Assembly (NCBI GenBank): GCA_016342745.1
Contig: JAEINT010000002.1
Span: forward strand, 423,315 to 487,314
Length of the DNA: 64,000 nucleotides
Reading direction: 5' to 3'
Origin: Labilibaculum sp.
GTDB lineage: Bacteria; Bacteroidota; Bacteroidia; Bacteroidales; Marinifilaceae
Within the stretch, counting starts at the first letter, position 1; each line of letters begins with the position of its first letter. The translations under genes were made by a program, and so were the position numbers. Shown one piece after another: positions 38,032 through 45,878 of this stretch. The notes beneath the pieces are model-generated. The model was not told the DNA's origin, did not search any database, and worked only from the letters and a program-made list of their open reading frames with translations.

Positions 38032-38303
38032 TAGACGTTATATTGAAGTGAATTATACTTTCCTATAAAAAACAATTGCGACTCTTTTATTATCGACAAA
38101 AATAAAAAAAGAGTTTCTTAAATTTAAGGTGAAAAATGCTGGTTTATATGTCATTACCATTAATTCTGGTAAATACGGTGCTTATGGCATTGCTGGCAAG
38201 TATGGAGTTATAGAACGAATAAATATAAGATATACTATCTTGCTGATTTAAGGTATTTCTCTACCTTTACATATAGAAAATAATGCGTTACCGAAGTTTC
38301 TCG

Positions 38304-38420
38304 CCTGATAAAACGACCAATTTTAAGGAACAAGAGAGACGGACGAGTGAACGCACCAGGATATGGTGTGTTCCTTTGTTTCGTTGTGCTTGTTCTGGGT
38401 GCTTGGTCGTACCTTTCAGG
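38304..38420. ncRNA. GC-rich nested hairpin element, candidate structured RNA
   Basis: Successive pairings nest around one axis: CCTGA (38304) with TCAGG (38416), ACGACCAA (38313) with TTGGTCGT (38403), GGAACAAG (38327) with CTTGTTCT (38389), and GAACGCACC (38349) with GGTGTGTTC (38365). It is clearly richer in G+C than its AT-rich surroundings. A further ACCTCT/AGAGGT pair follows near 38443-38467. The rest of 38032-38488 contains only degenerate TACCA/TGGTA and TATGGC motifs near 38150-38215. It could be a structured RNA or a hairpin mobile remnant. Strand is undetermined. Confidence 0.45.
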
Positions 38421-38488
38421 AGTATAATGGAATAGGGGGCATACCTCTTTTTATTTTGGGATAGAGGTAGGGCCAAATTCAAAGCTTC

Positions 38489-39631
38489 ATGAAAAATGTA
38501 CAACCTACCATTCACGAAAAACTTTCCCATTTAACTTCAGAACAAATAGAAGAGTTGATTAGAGAATTTTACAATTCCCACAAGAGCACACATCTAATCG
38601 AAAAATATAAGATTGATTATAGTTCAGGTCTTCTGCATAAAATACTTCCTCCAGAGGTTATTGAAGATGAATGTAAATTCTGCGAAATTTCATTGTGGAG
38701 AAAGCGCAAAAGAAAAAGGGCGTGGAGTATGGCTGATGCGCATTGTCCTGAGTGTGGACATATTGATACGGATGATTGTAAATGCCCAAATTGTGTAAGG
38801 GAGAAGGTTGAGAAATTAAAATGTTTTGAACTTGTTCCAATAGATTTTTTAGATTTATCATCATCTAAAAATCGTGAGACTAGGGATTTTAAGTCACTTA
38901 CATTGAGGGAAAAGTTATTTGTTTCCTCATTGTTATGTGTTTCTGATGTTCAGGATGATAATTTGTATAAACTTTCGCTGGATTTTTGGAAGTTAGCTCC
39001 TAATGAATTTTATCAAAAGAGGATATTAAGATATATGGTTGAAGAAGGAATTGTTGAATTTACTATAGACAAATCACTTGATATTTTGATAAAAGCTAAT
39101 TCTTTAGAAAAAATTCCAGTAAACTTCTTACAATATAAATTTGTACTCAAAGGTGATATAGATACAAAAGATTTAAAGAACCCCAATTATGAATTAGTTT
39201 CAGAACTTGAAATTAATTCTATGTGGTTAGAGATTGCAATCGAGGAATGTTTAGATTTCGCAATTTACCGGTTTAAACAGGAAAATATAATATGGAGTCC
39301 TGCTGAGAATGATAAACTTCGCATACGTGAAATCCTAGAGAACTTTTCTATTAGTCAATTCTGTTATGTTTTAAATAAATTGTTCAAAAATCATTTTACG
39401 GAATATGAAAAGGGAAGATTACCTTTCTTAAAATGGTTGGATGGTTTCTTTTTTGGTATTTCTAGATATTTTATTGCTTCTAATAGAGATGGCTGGGAAA
39501 TTAGAAACAGAATGCCAGCCGATATTACTCCATCAGTGTTAAGTGTTTATTTTTATAGAAAAGTTCTAAATATGACGGATGAAGCATACCTTATCCCTCC
39601 AGGAAAATATAAAAGGCCTTATAATCAGTAA
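38489..39631 (+). CDS. protein with N-terminal cysteine-cluster zinc site
   Basis: A 380-residue protein. Cysteines at 62, 65, 86, 89, 97, 99 and 102 (CKFC, CPECGH, CKCPNC) form one or two zinc-ribbon-like sites, with a basic RKRKRKR stretch between them, so nucleic-acid binding is likely. A short helical HTH-like segment (EELIREFYNSHKSTHLIEKYKI) precedes it. The C-terminal 270 residues are helical and unrecognised. It lies just after the GC-rich hairpin element and 17 bp before a small gene. Function unknown. Confidence 0.6.
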   Translation: MKNVQPTIHEKLSHLTSEQIEELIREFYNSHKSTHLIEKYKIDYSSGLLHKILPPEVIEDECKFCEISLWRKRKRKRAWSMADAHCPECGHIDTDDCKCPNCVREKVEKLKCFELVPIDFLDLSSSKNRETRDFKSLTLREKLFVSSLLCVSDVQDDNLYKLSLDFWKLAPNEFYQKRILRYMVEEGIVEFTIDKSLDILIKANSLEKIPVNFLQYKFVLKGDIDTKDLKNPNYELVSELEINSMWLEIAIEECLDFAIYRFKQENIIWSPAENDKLRIREILENFSISQFCYVLNKLFKNHFTEYEKGRLPFLKWLDGFFFGISRYFIASNRDGWEIRNRMPADITPSVLSVYFYRKVLNMTDEAYLIPPGKYKRPYNQ

Positions 39632-39648
39632 TGTTTAAGTAAATACAC

Positions 39649-39852
39649 ATGTGTTTAAAGGAAGAGCAAAAGAGATTTGTTGTGAGAGAATTCAATGGTG
39701 TACAGATTCACTATGATGAAGTTTATTATCTAGACTTTGAAGTAAATGAAGATACGGGTGAGATAAATCGAGCTAAGAAAGTAAAGTATTATACAAAACA
39801 TCAAGTTGATAGGAATTTGAATGAATTAAAGAAGGTATTATCAAATGATTAG
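39649..39852 (+). CDS. small hypothetical protein
   Basis: A 67-residue charged protein (FVVREFNGVQIHYDEVYYLDF, then EDTGEINRAKKVKYYTKHQVDRNLNELKK). It has no signal or membrane segment and is unrecognised. It lies 17 bp after the zinc-cluster gene, and its stop overlaps the start of a decayed gene by 8 bp, the usual spacing of a coupled operon. Coding quality looks real although it is short. Confidence 0.45.
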   Translation: MCLKEEQKRFVVREFNGVQIHYDEVYYLDFEVNEDTGEINRAKKVKYYTKHQVDRNLNELKKVLSND

Positions 39853-40126
39853 TATGTATAATTTTGTTGAATTCCTTGAAGGGATAAATGACTCTAAAGT
39901 CCAGGAAGAAATTTTATTTGGAAATCCAGTATAACAAAGTGGGATGATTTTTACTAAAGCAAATTTAAAGCTCAAAACCAGGATCGAATAATGGCTAAAG
40001 CATATCGGTGAACTGGATGGCATAGACCTAGATAATCTTTCCAAACGCGATGAGTCGAATCACAGATTTTACAGTGTGACTTTCAAATTCAGACACTGTA
40101 AAATCTGTGATTTGGCTTGCTGTTAG
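39845..40126 (+). pseudogene. decayed small gene (frameshift and in-frame stop)
   Basis: Reading from the ATG at 39845 gives MISMYNFVEFLEGINDSK and onward to a stop at 39934. Shifting frame recovers TKWDDF, then TKANLKLKTRIE. An in-frame TAA at 39989 is followed by WLKHIGELDGIDLDNLSKRD, continuing to 40126. The pieces read as one small helical protein broken by at least one frameshift and one stop. Its 3' part runs into a long perfect inverted repeat. Family unknown. Confidence 0.4.
40058..40112. repeat. 20-bp perfect inverted repeat (long hairpin)
   Basis: AATCACAGATTTTACAGTGT (40058-40077) is exactly repeated in inverse at 40093-40112, with a 15-nt loop. It lies in the tail of the decayed gene and about 80 bp beyond the stop of the convergent RNase HI gene. 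It lacks a T run in either direction, so it is not a standard terminator. Confidence 0.6.
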
Positions 40127-40193
40127 AAATTACTTAAGTAGCGAAAAAGAGCAAATAGTCCACTTGATTATGCCAGATTGTTGGGCACTGTAA

Positions 40194-40892
40194 TTATTCA
40201 AACAAGTTAGCTTCCGGATTTTCTTGCATCAGGCGCTTAGCTTCTTCAATCATATAGATACTCTTGCATTTTTCACAGTATAAATAGTATTCAAAGTAGT
40301 ATACTTGTCCCTTTTTAAATTTCCTTTTTGTTGGTCTCTTAATAATCAATGGGGTATTGCACTTTCTGCATAAATCTCCTTCTTGTAAAGTTTTAGGATT
40401 TAAAGGTGTTTCGATGTATCCTGAATCTTCTATTAGGTTGTTCTTGTTCATTGCAAGAGTTGCAAGAGAGTCACATCTTTCATTTTCAGGATGACCATTA
40501 TGGCCCTTAATCCATTGGAATTTAACTTTGTGTATATCTGTTAGCTTTAAAAGCTTTTCCCACAAATCAGGATTAATCGCTTTCTCTTTTTTATTTCTGT
40601 ACCAATTGTTTTCCTGCCACCTTTTAGCCCATCCTTTCTCAATGCCGTCTATCACGTATCTTGAATCTGTAAATACGGTTACATCAGAATCCTTCTTAAG
40701 CTTCTCAAGACCAAATATTACACCACTGAGTTCCATTCGATTATTGGTGGTAAGTATATAGCCTTCGGAAAATTCTTTTTTAAAATTTCCCCAAGAAAGA
40801 ATAACTCCAAAACCACCTTTACCTGGATTAGGGTCCGAACCACCATCTGAGTATAAATTTATTTTAGGTGTAGTATCTTTCCATTTTTCCAT
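40194..40892 (-). CDS. rnhA: ribonuclease HI with C-terminal zinc ribbon
   Basis: A 232-residue enzyme that cleaves the RNA strand of RNA-DNA hybrids. The catalytic acidic residues are D16 (YSDGGSDPNPGKGG), E54 (NNRMELSG) and D76 (FTDSRYV), with the late His/Asp in KGHNGHPENERCD. After about residue 150 an extra domain adds two CxxC pairs (CRKC, CEKC), a zinc ribbon not found in the classical 155-residue enzyme. Being inside an accessory island, it may be a mobile copy rather than the housekeeping enzyme. Confidence 0.88.
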   Translation of the reverse strand: MEKWKDTTPKINLYSDGGSDPNPGKGGFGVILSWGNFKKEFSEGYILTTNNRMELSGVIFGLEKLKKDSDVTVFTDSRYVIDGIEKGWAKRWQENNWYRNKKEKAINPDLWEKLLKLTDIHKVKFQWIKGHNGHPENERCDSLATLAMNKNNLIEDSGYIETPLNPKTLQEGDLCRKCNTPLIIKRPTKRKFKKGQVYYFEYYLYCEKCKSIYMIEEAKRLMQENPEANLFE

Positions 40893-40929
40893 ATTCTTTT
40901 GGTAATTAATATTTTCAATGTGTTTGCAG

Positions 40930-41090
40930 TTGTTTTTTATAGCGCTAACGGATGGCGGTATGAAACGTTGGGAAATTCGGAGCTACTACACTATCAAAAT
41001 ACAGTATACTTTGATGCGAGAACTGAGGTTTGAATAACCACTTAACTCCCAATGTTTTATGATCGCGTGTTGTGTGTAGTGGTTATTCAA
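40930..41090. repeat. structured intergenic element, possibly cassette-type (attC-like)
   Basis: A GC-richer spacer contains a 13-bp perfect inverted repeat, TTGAATAACCACT (41030-41042) with AGTGGTTATTCAA (41078-41090), which overlaps the stop region of the adjacent gene. It also has an ATCAAA/TTTGAT pair around 40993-41015 and a GCGCTAACGG end near 40943. It resembles the 742-900 element in style (TAACG, GGGAAATTC, CGxACAAC-like segments). A recombination-site role is inferred only. Confidence 0.35.
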
Positions 41091-41496
41091 CAATTAAAGA
41101 TTTTATCTGTTTCTTTACAAAATCTGATTGAATTCCATTTTCAATGAATGTGCGTAATTGTTGCTCCGTTTCTGCATTTCCTAATTCCTCTCGATATGGC
41201 TTTGTTAAATAAACTTTTGCTGGATACCAACCATCATCCTGGATGTCAATCTCAAACAATTTAATCTGTACACCCTCATTTTTCGCCTTTGCTACAACTA
41301 AAGAGTAAACAAAATCAGTTTTATCACCGTTCGCTGCAACTTTACACCTTGATAATACTATCCCAAATAATTTTTTATCATAGGCTTCATATATAGCTTC
41401 TGAATACTGTGAAATTACACCATAAGGTGCTAAATCAACACCATTATCCGAACTATTTAAGTCTTCCTCTTTGGGCCATATGTCTTTTAAACTCAT
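41083..41496 (-). CDS. hypothetical protein paired with EEP nuclease
   Basis: A 137-residue soluble protein, alpha/beta in character (FGIVLSRCKVAANGDKTDFVYSLVVAKAKNEGVQIKLFEIDI). No family recognised. It starts 2 bp after the stop of the EEP-family nuclease, so the two form an operon, and its own 3' end forms one arm of a 13-bp inverted repeat. It might be an accessory or neutralising partner of the nuclease; the evidence is proximity only. Confidence 0.55.
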   Translation of the reverse strand: MSLKDIWPKEEDLNSSDNGVDLAPYGVISQYSEAIYEAYDKKLFGIVLSRCKVAANGDKTDFVYSLVVAKAKNEGVQIKLFEIDIQDDGWYPAKVYLTKPYREELGNAETEQQLRTFIENGIQSDFVKKQIKSLIVE

Positions 41497-41498
41497 AT

Positions 41499-42431
41499 CT
41501 ATTGTATTTTTAAAGTAAAACTAATTGGTAAATGGTCACTATATTTTTTATCATTTGGTGAAAAATCATTATTTAGTAAGTCATTTTCAGAATTAACACT
41601 TGTTAAAATCTGAAAATCCTCAAAAGAAAAATACTTTATCAATTCTTTCCTAAGTATAACTTGGTCAAACAAGTACCAGTAATAGTTAAGGTCATTAGAT
41701 TGTTTTAGAAAATAACTCCCTGAAGGTTTTTGTTTTACGACACCGTTAATTACATTATAATCACCATATTTTTCCCAAGTTGGATTATAAAATGTTCTAT
41801 ACGGGTCTTCATAAAACTCAATTTCCGAATCAAGATGTTGTGTTGGAAGTGCATGAAAACTCTCATGATGAATCATTCCTTTCTCAAAAGGATTCATATT
41901 AAAGTCTCCAACAATAATGCTTTTTAAATTATATTTTATCTCAATTCGTTCAATGAATTTTCTAAAATGTACTGAAATATCTTTTTGTTTATCAACAGAT
42001 GCATATATACGACTTGGAAAATGAATCGGAACCAAAAGGAACTCAACATTTGAGAAATTCACTTTATAAAACTGCATTCTCTCAAATTTATTCAAGTAAT
42101 AAGCAAAGTACTCAGAATCACCACATTCCTTGTCTGCGATATCTTTAGGCTTTCTAATTTTATCGTATATTTCAACTAATTCTATATTCACTTTATCTCG
42201 TGACCATAAATGTAGCCAAGCATTCTTGTTATTATCCGCATACTGAAAACCAGTCTTAGAGGATATACTATTAATTATTGAGTCAAGATTAGTTCCATTT
42301 TTCTTTAGTTTTGATTCAGGTTCAGAAACTTCTGCAAGAATAATGATATCGTGTTTATTTGAAAGTGTCTCCAATTCCTTTAACAACTTATCGCTTTTCT
42401 TCTTTATATTCCAATATAATATTTTCAGCAT
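41499..42431 (-). CDS. endonuclease/exonuclease/phosphatase (EEP) family protein
   Basis: A 310-residue cytosolic protein with EEP-fold motifs: ILYWNIKKK (strand 1 with metal-site Asn), IIILAEVSEP (catalytic Glu), IIVGDFNMNPFEKG (Asp/Asn) and SDHLPISFTL (catalytic Asp-His pair). It is predicted to be a metal-dependent phosphodiesterase or nuclease. No signal peptide is seen. The ATG follows directly after the stop of an upstream gene remnant, without a gap. Substrate is unknown. Confidence 0.8.
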   Translation of the reverse strand: MLKILYWNIKKKSDKLLKELETLSNKHDIIILAEVSEPESKLKKNGTNLDSIINSISSKTGFQYADNNKNAWLHLWSRDKVNIELVEIYDKIRKPKDIADKECGDSEYFAYYLNKFERMQFYKVNFSNVEFLLVPIHFPSRIYASVDKQKDISVHFRKFIERIEIKYNLKSIIVGDFNMNPFEKGMIHHESFHALPTQHLDSEIEFYEDPYRTFYNPTWEKYGDYNVINGVVKQKPSGSYFLKQSNDLNYYWYLFDQVILRKELIKYFSFEDFQILTSVNSENDLLNNDFSPNDKKYSDHLPISFTLKIQ

Positions 42432-42617
42432 TTATCTAATCTCTTTATATTTCGCTCGGTGGTTTCCTCCATTACACACAACTTCAATATAAACGTAACT
42501 AATTACATTTATATCTCCTTTATTCATTGGCTTATATGTTTTCATATCCATTCTTAGCGTGTATGCGAATGGTTTGTTTAGTTCATCAATACAATTTCCA
42601 ATTTCAATAACTAAAAT
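42432..42617 (-). pseudogene. 5'-truncated gene remnant upstream of the EEP nuclease
   Basis: A minus-strand frame is open from 42617 to its TAA at 42432-42434, directly abutting the nuclease ATG. It reads as convincing protein (LVIEIGNCIDELNKPFAYTL, then MDMKTYKPMNKGD and VISYVYIEVVCNGGNHRAKY). An upstream stop and the lack of an early ATG suggest that the 5' part was lost. A 39-residue product from the ATG at 42551 is possible. No family recognised. Confidence 0.4.
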
Positions 42618-42793
42618 TTATTTATTGTTTATTTTATTTTTCGAACGTGCAATTTAAGAAAAATGAAACATAAATAAGTGTGTCAGGTTTGCCAAGTTTA
42701 TTTAATTCAATGTTTGATTTTTATAGTTTCCGGTTTGTAGTTGTTGAAATTGCTTAATAACAGAGAATTGTAGCTTGTTGTAAATATTAGCAT

Positions 42794-42862
42794 TTATGGC
42801 TTTAATTTACATGCCATAATATATTGTGTGTATTGCATGTAAATATTAACCATACCGTATGG
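42794..42862. repeat. palindrome pair related to the TATGG/CCATA elements
   Basis: TTATGGC (42794-42800) pairs with GCCATAA (42813-42819), and CCATA (42850) pairs with TATGG (42858). This resembles the palindromes of the 2.0, 5.1 and 20.6 kb elements but lacks the adjacent TTGACA pair. It is the only structure I see in the very AT-rich, gene-free stretch 42618-43202. Confidence 0.35.
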
Positions 42863-43202
42863 AGTAGCTGAATTTTAATAATTAAAGAAGAGTATTTTAC
42901 TTATTATGATACTAATTTATTGTGGTTAATACTAGGGATTCTTTATTATATCAAAATAAATTAGCTTGTAATTAATAAAAACGATTGCCGACTCGTTTGC
43001 AGATTCTTTAAAAGGCATATAAAGAGCTTTAAATTAATCCCATAGGGTGGAAGTTGAGTCGATTGCAGACTATTTTTCCCTACAGGAAAATTAAAATTAG
43101 ATTTTTAAGATTAAGTTGAGGAATTAACTAATTGTAGAATGGTTAGCAAGTATGGAAAAGATATCTTGTGTTCATTAATAATACTGCACTTAAAAGGGAT
43201 TA

Positions 43203-43796
43203 TTAAAGCTCCTCCTGGTAATATGTTTCAACTCTATTAATAGATAATTTGTGTGTAGTTCTATTAATTCTAATTTTATATTGTCCAACTAATTTGGGAT
43301 GTGCAAATTCATCTTTTAGTAGAATAAAAGTGATTTCTTTTTTACTCAAATTGTACATGCCGGTAGATTCCCCTTCCTCGTTAATCGAATAATATTCTGG
43401 AGCAATAATATATCTTAAAAATAGACCTTCTTCAAGATTATCTATTTTGCCAACGAAGTCACAAACCTCTTTAGTTTCATCGATGTAATTAGTTGTACTG
43501 TCTTCAACAGTTGCTATGTAATCAAAACACATAGTAGGGTGACATCCTTCTCTAAAACTTGAACTTAATTCGATATTTGGAGTAGTAATACTTGCCGGCT
43601 TGATTCCTTTGCTGAATATTACTTCTGTTGTTGATTCTATGTAATCATAGTTTCGATATTCCCAGTAGTCAATGTGATCATTGGGAATGATCTTAGGCAA
43701 TATCTGTTCAAACGACATCACAGGTATAGGTTTGTCTTTTGCTTTACTGTGATTTGCAAGAACTATTGATAAAAGGATTAAAATTAATTGTTTCAT
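43203..43796 (-). CDS. exported hypothetical protein
   Basis: A 197-residue protein with a signal peptide (LILILLSIVLANHSKA). The mature part has three cysteines (CHPTMC, VCDF) and mixed alpha/beta composition and is unrecognised. It is the last of five minus-strand genes, the other four being small membrane proteins, and starts 36 bp after the nearest of them. It could be a periplasmic partner of the membrane proteins. Confidence 0.55.
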   Translation of the reverse strand: MKQLILILLSIVLANHSKAKDKPIPVMSFEQILPKIIPNDHIDYWEYRNYDYIESTTEVIFSKGIKPASITTPNIELSSSFREGCHPTMCFDYIATVEDSTTNYIDETKEVCDFVGKIDNLEEGLFLRYIIAPEYYSINEEGESTGMYNLSKKEITFILLKDEFAHPKLVGQYKIRINRTTHKLSINRVETYYQEEL

Positions 43797-43831
43797 TTTA
43801 AGTAGTGTGATAATTTATAATCGTATTCCTT

Positions 43832-44215
43832 CTATTTTAATATTCCACCTATATATGGTACGGTAAATTTGAAAAATACCCAAATACTTAAAAAGATATA
43901 TAAAACAACACCTATCGTACCGAAAATGTTAGAATACTTTCCTTCTTTAATAAATCTATCTAAAACGATAATGTATTTTTGTTTACGGTAAAAGTATATT
44001 AAGTGTGAGGCTAATATTACAGTAATAAATGGAAGAGGTGTAATATTGCCTAATAATTCGGATACCGTTTTCATCTGAAGTAATAAATCAAATAGCGTAA
44101 AAATATTAAACAAAAAAAGCCAGCACATAACGATAATAGTTGCAAAAGTAGGAGATTCGTCAAATACTGAAAGTATTTGATAAATTTTAAAAAAGAGATA
44201 ATTGTATATTTTCAT
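43832..44215 (-). CDS. small membrane protein, paralogue family member 1
   Basis: A 127-residue protein with about four hydrophobic helices. It starts MKIYNYLFFKIYQILSVFDESPTFATIIVM and has a central YFYRKQKYI basic loop before a final helix. The same layout (aromatic N-terminus, charged short loop, three to four helices, FYxxK/R loop) recurs in the proteins at 44266 and 45050, so these look like diverged duplicates. Function unknown; small membrane paralogues in toxin-rich regions are often immunity proteins. Confidence 0.5.
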   Translation of the reverse strand: MKIYNYLFFKIYQILSVFDESPTFATIIVMCWLFLFNIFTLFDLLLQMKTVSELLGNITPLPFITVILASHLIYFYRKQKYIIVLDRFIKEGKYSNIFGTIGVVLYIFLSIWVFFKFTVPYIGGILK

Positions 44216-44265
44216 TGCTAGGATAGTACTATTCTGCTAAATGGGTTAAAGTTATTTTCTTACAC

Positions 44266-44640
44266 TCAATTTTCCATATTCAATCGTGCTGCTATTGCAA
44301 ACATTATAATTGATGCTATTGTCAACAAAACAGAAAGAATGTCTTTTTTAGCACTTCTATTTTTTTTAAATACTTCATGAAGCCTGATTTGTCGATCTTT
44401 TTGGTTGAAAAAAATAAAATTTCCAAGCAAAATAGGAAGGCCTGTGATTACAGCTCCTTTAGAATTAAGAACAAGGCCTTCAATATTTAGAAAGGCTAGT
44501 GTTATGCCAATAATTCCAATAACAATAAAACCTGTAAAAACACTAAAAAAAGCTGTTGCAAATATATCGAAATGCTTATCGTGGCTAAACCGTTCATATA
44601 TACTATAAACAATAAAATACCAGTAGATGTAGAGATTCAT
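44266..44640 (-). CDS. small membrane protein, paralogue family member 2
   Basis: A 124-residue protein with about four hydrophobic helices. It starts MNLYIYWYFIVYSIYERFSHDKHFDIFAT, then has GFIVIGIIGITLAFL, a Phe-Phe-Asn-Gln-Lys loop and LSVLLTIASIIMFAIAA. Its layout is like members 1 and 3. It lies 50 bp from its downstream neighbour. In the 113-bp gap upstream a short hydrophobic frame without a usable start can be read, possibly a remnant of a further copy. Confidence 0.5.
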   Translation of the reverse strand: MNLYIYWYFIVYSIYERFSHDKHFDIFATAFFSVFTGFIVIGIIGITLAFLNIEGLVLNSKGAVITGLPILLGNFIFFNQKDRQIRLHEVFKKNRSAKKDILSVLLTIASIIMFAIAARLNMEN

Positions 44641-44752
44641 AAAATTGATTTCTTAGCTTAGAATAAGTATTCTTTTAAATATATAATTGAAACAACGAGT
44701 GTGAAGAATATCCATCCAATAGTTCTATAAATTGTTTCATTTGAAAAGCTAT

Positions 44753-45028
44753 TTATAATTTCATTGCTTTAAAAGTCATTGCTAAAACAAATCCTATTCC
44801 CATAACTGTGTAAATAAGATATATCCAAGTATTCAATGTTTTGGTTTGGGCCTGGTTAAAGCTAGATTCTTTAGGGTCTATGTGCATTGGACGATAATGT
44901 CCCTTTAAAAGGATATCCGTTAAGGTTTTTCGTTTAAATTTAGCATATGATGAATACCATTTGTAAACAAAAAAGAAAGCACTAAGCAAGCATATAGCTC
45001 CTAAGGTAATTAGTATGTATTTGAACAT
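44753..45028 (-). CDS. small two-helix membrane protein
   Basis: A 91-residue protein with an N-terminal helix (ILITLGAICLLSAFFFVYKWY), a polar middle (LKGHYRPMHIDPKESSF) and a C-terminal helix (IYLIYTVMGIGFVLAM). It differs from the neighbouring four-helix paralogues. It lies 21 bp after the 45050 gene and is probably cotranscribed with it. Unrecognised. Confidence 0.5.
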   Translation of the reverse strand: MFKYILITLGAICLLSAFFFVYKWYSSYAKFKRKTLTDILLKGHYRPMHIDPKESSFNQAQTKTLNTWIYLIYTVMGIGFVLAMTFKAMKL

Positions 45029-45049
45029 GAATTTGTATTGATGATTGAT

Positions 45050-45442
45050 TTAAATGAGTAGTCTAATAAATCCAACTATAAAAATTGATATTAGGCTAAT
45101 GAAAACATACAATGTTAGGACTATATTAACTCTTCGATTAATCCCTTTTCTACCGTATGTATAGATTATTTTGAGGTATTTCTTTTTTTGATAAAAATAA
45201 ATAGAGCAAACTCCATAAATTATTAATATTAAAATAAGAACAATCAACTTTGGAGTTCTTATTGTTAGCTCACAAAGAATATCAATCAAATTTAAGATAC
45301 TTAATAAATTAAATGTTAGGAGTATGCTTATTAGTAAAACATTTGCTCCTATGTGATCAGTTGTATCTCTATGTTTTCTTGAGAAAGAATATAAAAAATA
45401 GAAAAAGAGATCTAATATTTTCATGCTGTAATTATTAATCAA
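45050..45442 (-). CDS. small membrane protein, paralogue family member 3
   Basis: A 130-residue protein with about four hydrophobic helices. It starts MINNYSMKILDLFFYFLYSFSRKHRDTTD, has a central IYFYQKKKYLKIIYTYGRKG basic loop and ends in a helix. The FYxxKKY loop matches member 1 (FYRKQKY), supporting common descent. It is first in its minus-strand gene row. Immunity or membrane-sensor roles are guesses. Confidence 0.5.
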   Translation of the reverse strand: MINNYSMKILDLFFYFLYSFSRKHRDTTDHIGANVLLISILLTFNLLSILNLIDILCELTIRTPKLIVLILILIIYGVCSIYFYQKKKYLKIIYTYGRKGINRRVNIVLTLYVFISLISIFIVGFIRLLI

Positions 45443-45588
45443 TCATACCCTTTGTGGAATATTATTGTTATCATAGTAAAGATAATTGTCATCTTTACTA
45501 TGTAAAATTAACAACTCATTATTAAATGCTTACTTTTTTCTAAGATAAGTTTCAATAAAATTTTATAGTGTTTCTATTCAGTAAAACT

Positions 45589-45712
45589 TGTGTAAACCAA
45601 ACACCCTATGAAAATCAATCAATTAAGAATTGGTGTAAACCTTGTAAACTTCAATGTAAACCCTTAATGCATTGTAATACAGTTTGTAGTGGCAGTGGTT
45701 TACAGGTTTACA
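45589..45712 (+). repeat. TGTAAACC-box repeat, copy 2 (left flank of HipBST)
   Basis: Boxes are at 45591, 45634, 45643 and 45655 (TGTAAACC-like), with inverted GGTTTACA boxes at 45697 and 45705. The sequence is closely similar over 124 bp to 47376-47499 and in the same direction, so the HipBST locus lies between direct repeats. The ends AAACCAAAC-CCCTATGAAAATCA and GGTTTACAGGTTTACA are shared. Confidence 0.8.
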
Positions 45713-45761
45713 ATGAGAAATTGTAAAACACGATATATACAAGAAAAATATTTGTGAAAAT

Positions 45762-45860
45762 TATACCCATTCGGGTATATTAATGATGCAAATCGATGTT
45801 TTTGTACCCGATAGGGTATAGTAGGATTAATTTTTGTATATTTATACCCGATAAGGTATA
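45762..45860 (+). promoter_or_regulatory. three phased HipB operators
   Basis: Three near-identical palindromes of the form TATACCCNNNNGGGTATA lie at 45762-45779, 45803-45820 (first bases TG) and 45843-45860 (AGG for GGG). Their centres are 40-41 bp apart, close to four helical turns, and the last ends 18 bp before the hipB start. This is the typical operator layout of an autoregulated HipB-type antitoxin, with cooperative or looping repression inferred. Confidence 0.8.
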
Positions 45861-45878
45861 AAAAGTAAAAATGAAGCT

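Noticed and set aside
38304..38420. Retron msr-msd or group II intron RNA
   Set aside because: No reverse transcriptase is encoded anywhere in the window, so I only call a structured element.
38288..38530. 80-residue minus-strand frame
   Set aside because: It overlaps the nested hairpin element and the start of the zinc-cluster gene; composition follows the palindromes, not a protein.
44655..44762. Short hydrophobic minus-strand frame between two membrane-protein genes
   Set aside because: It lacks a usable start codon and is under 40 codons; at most a remnant.
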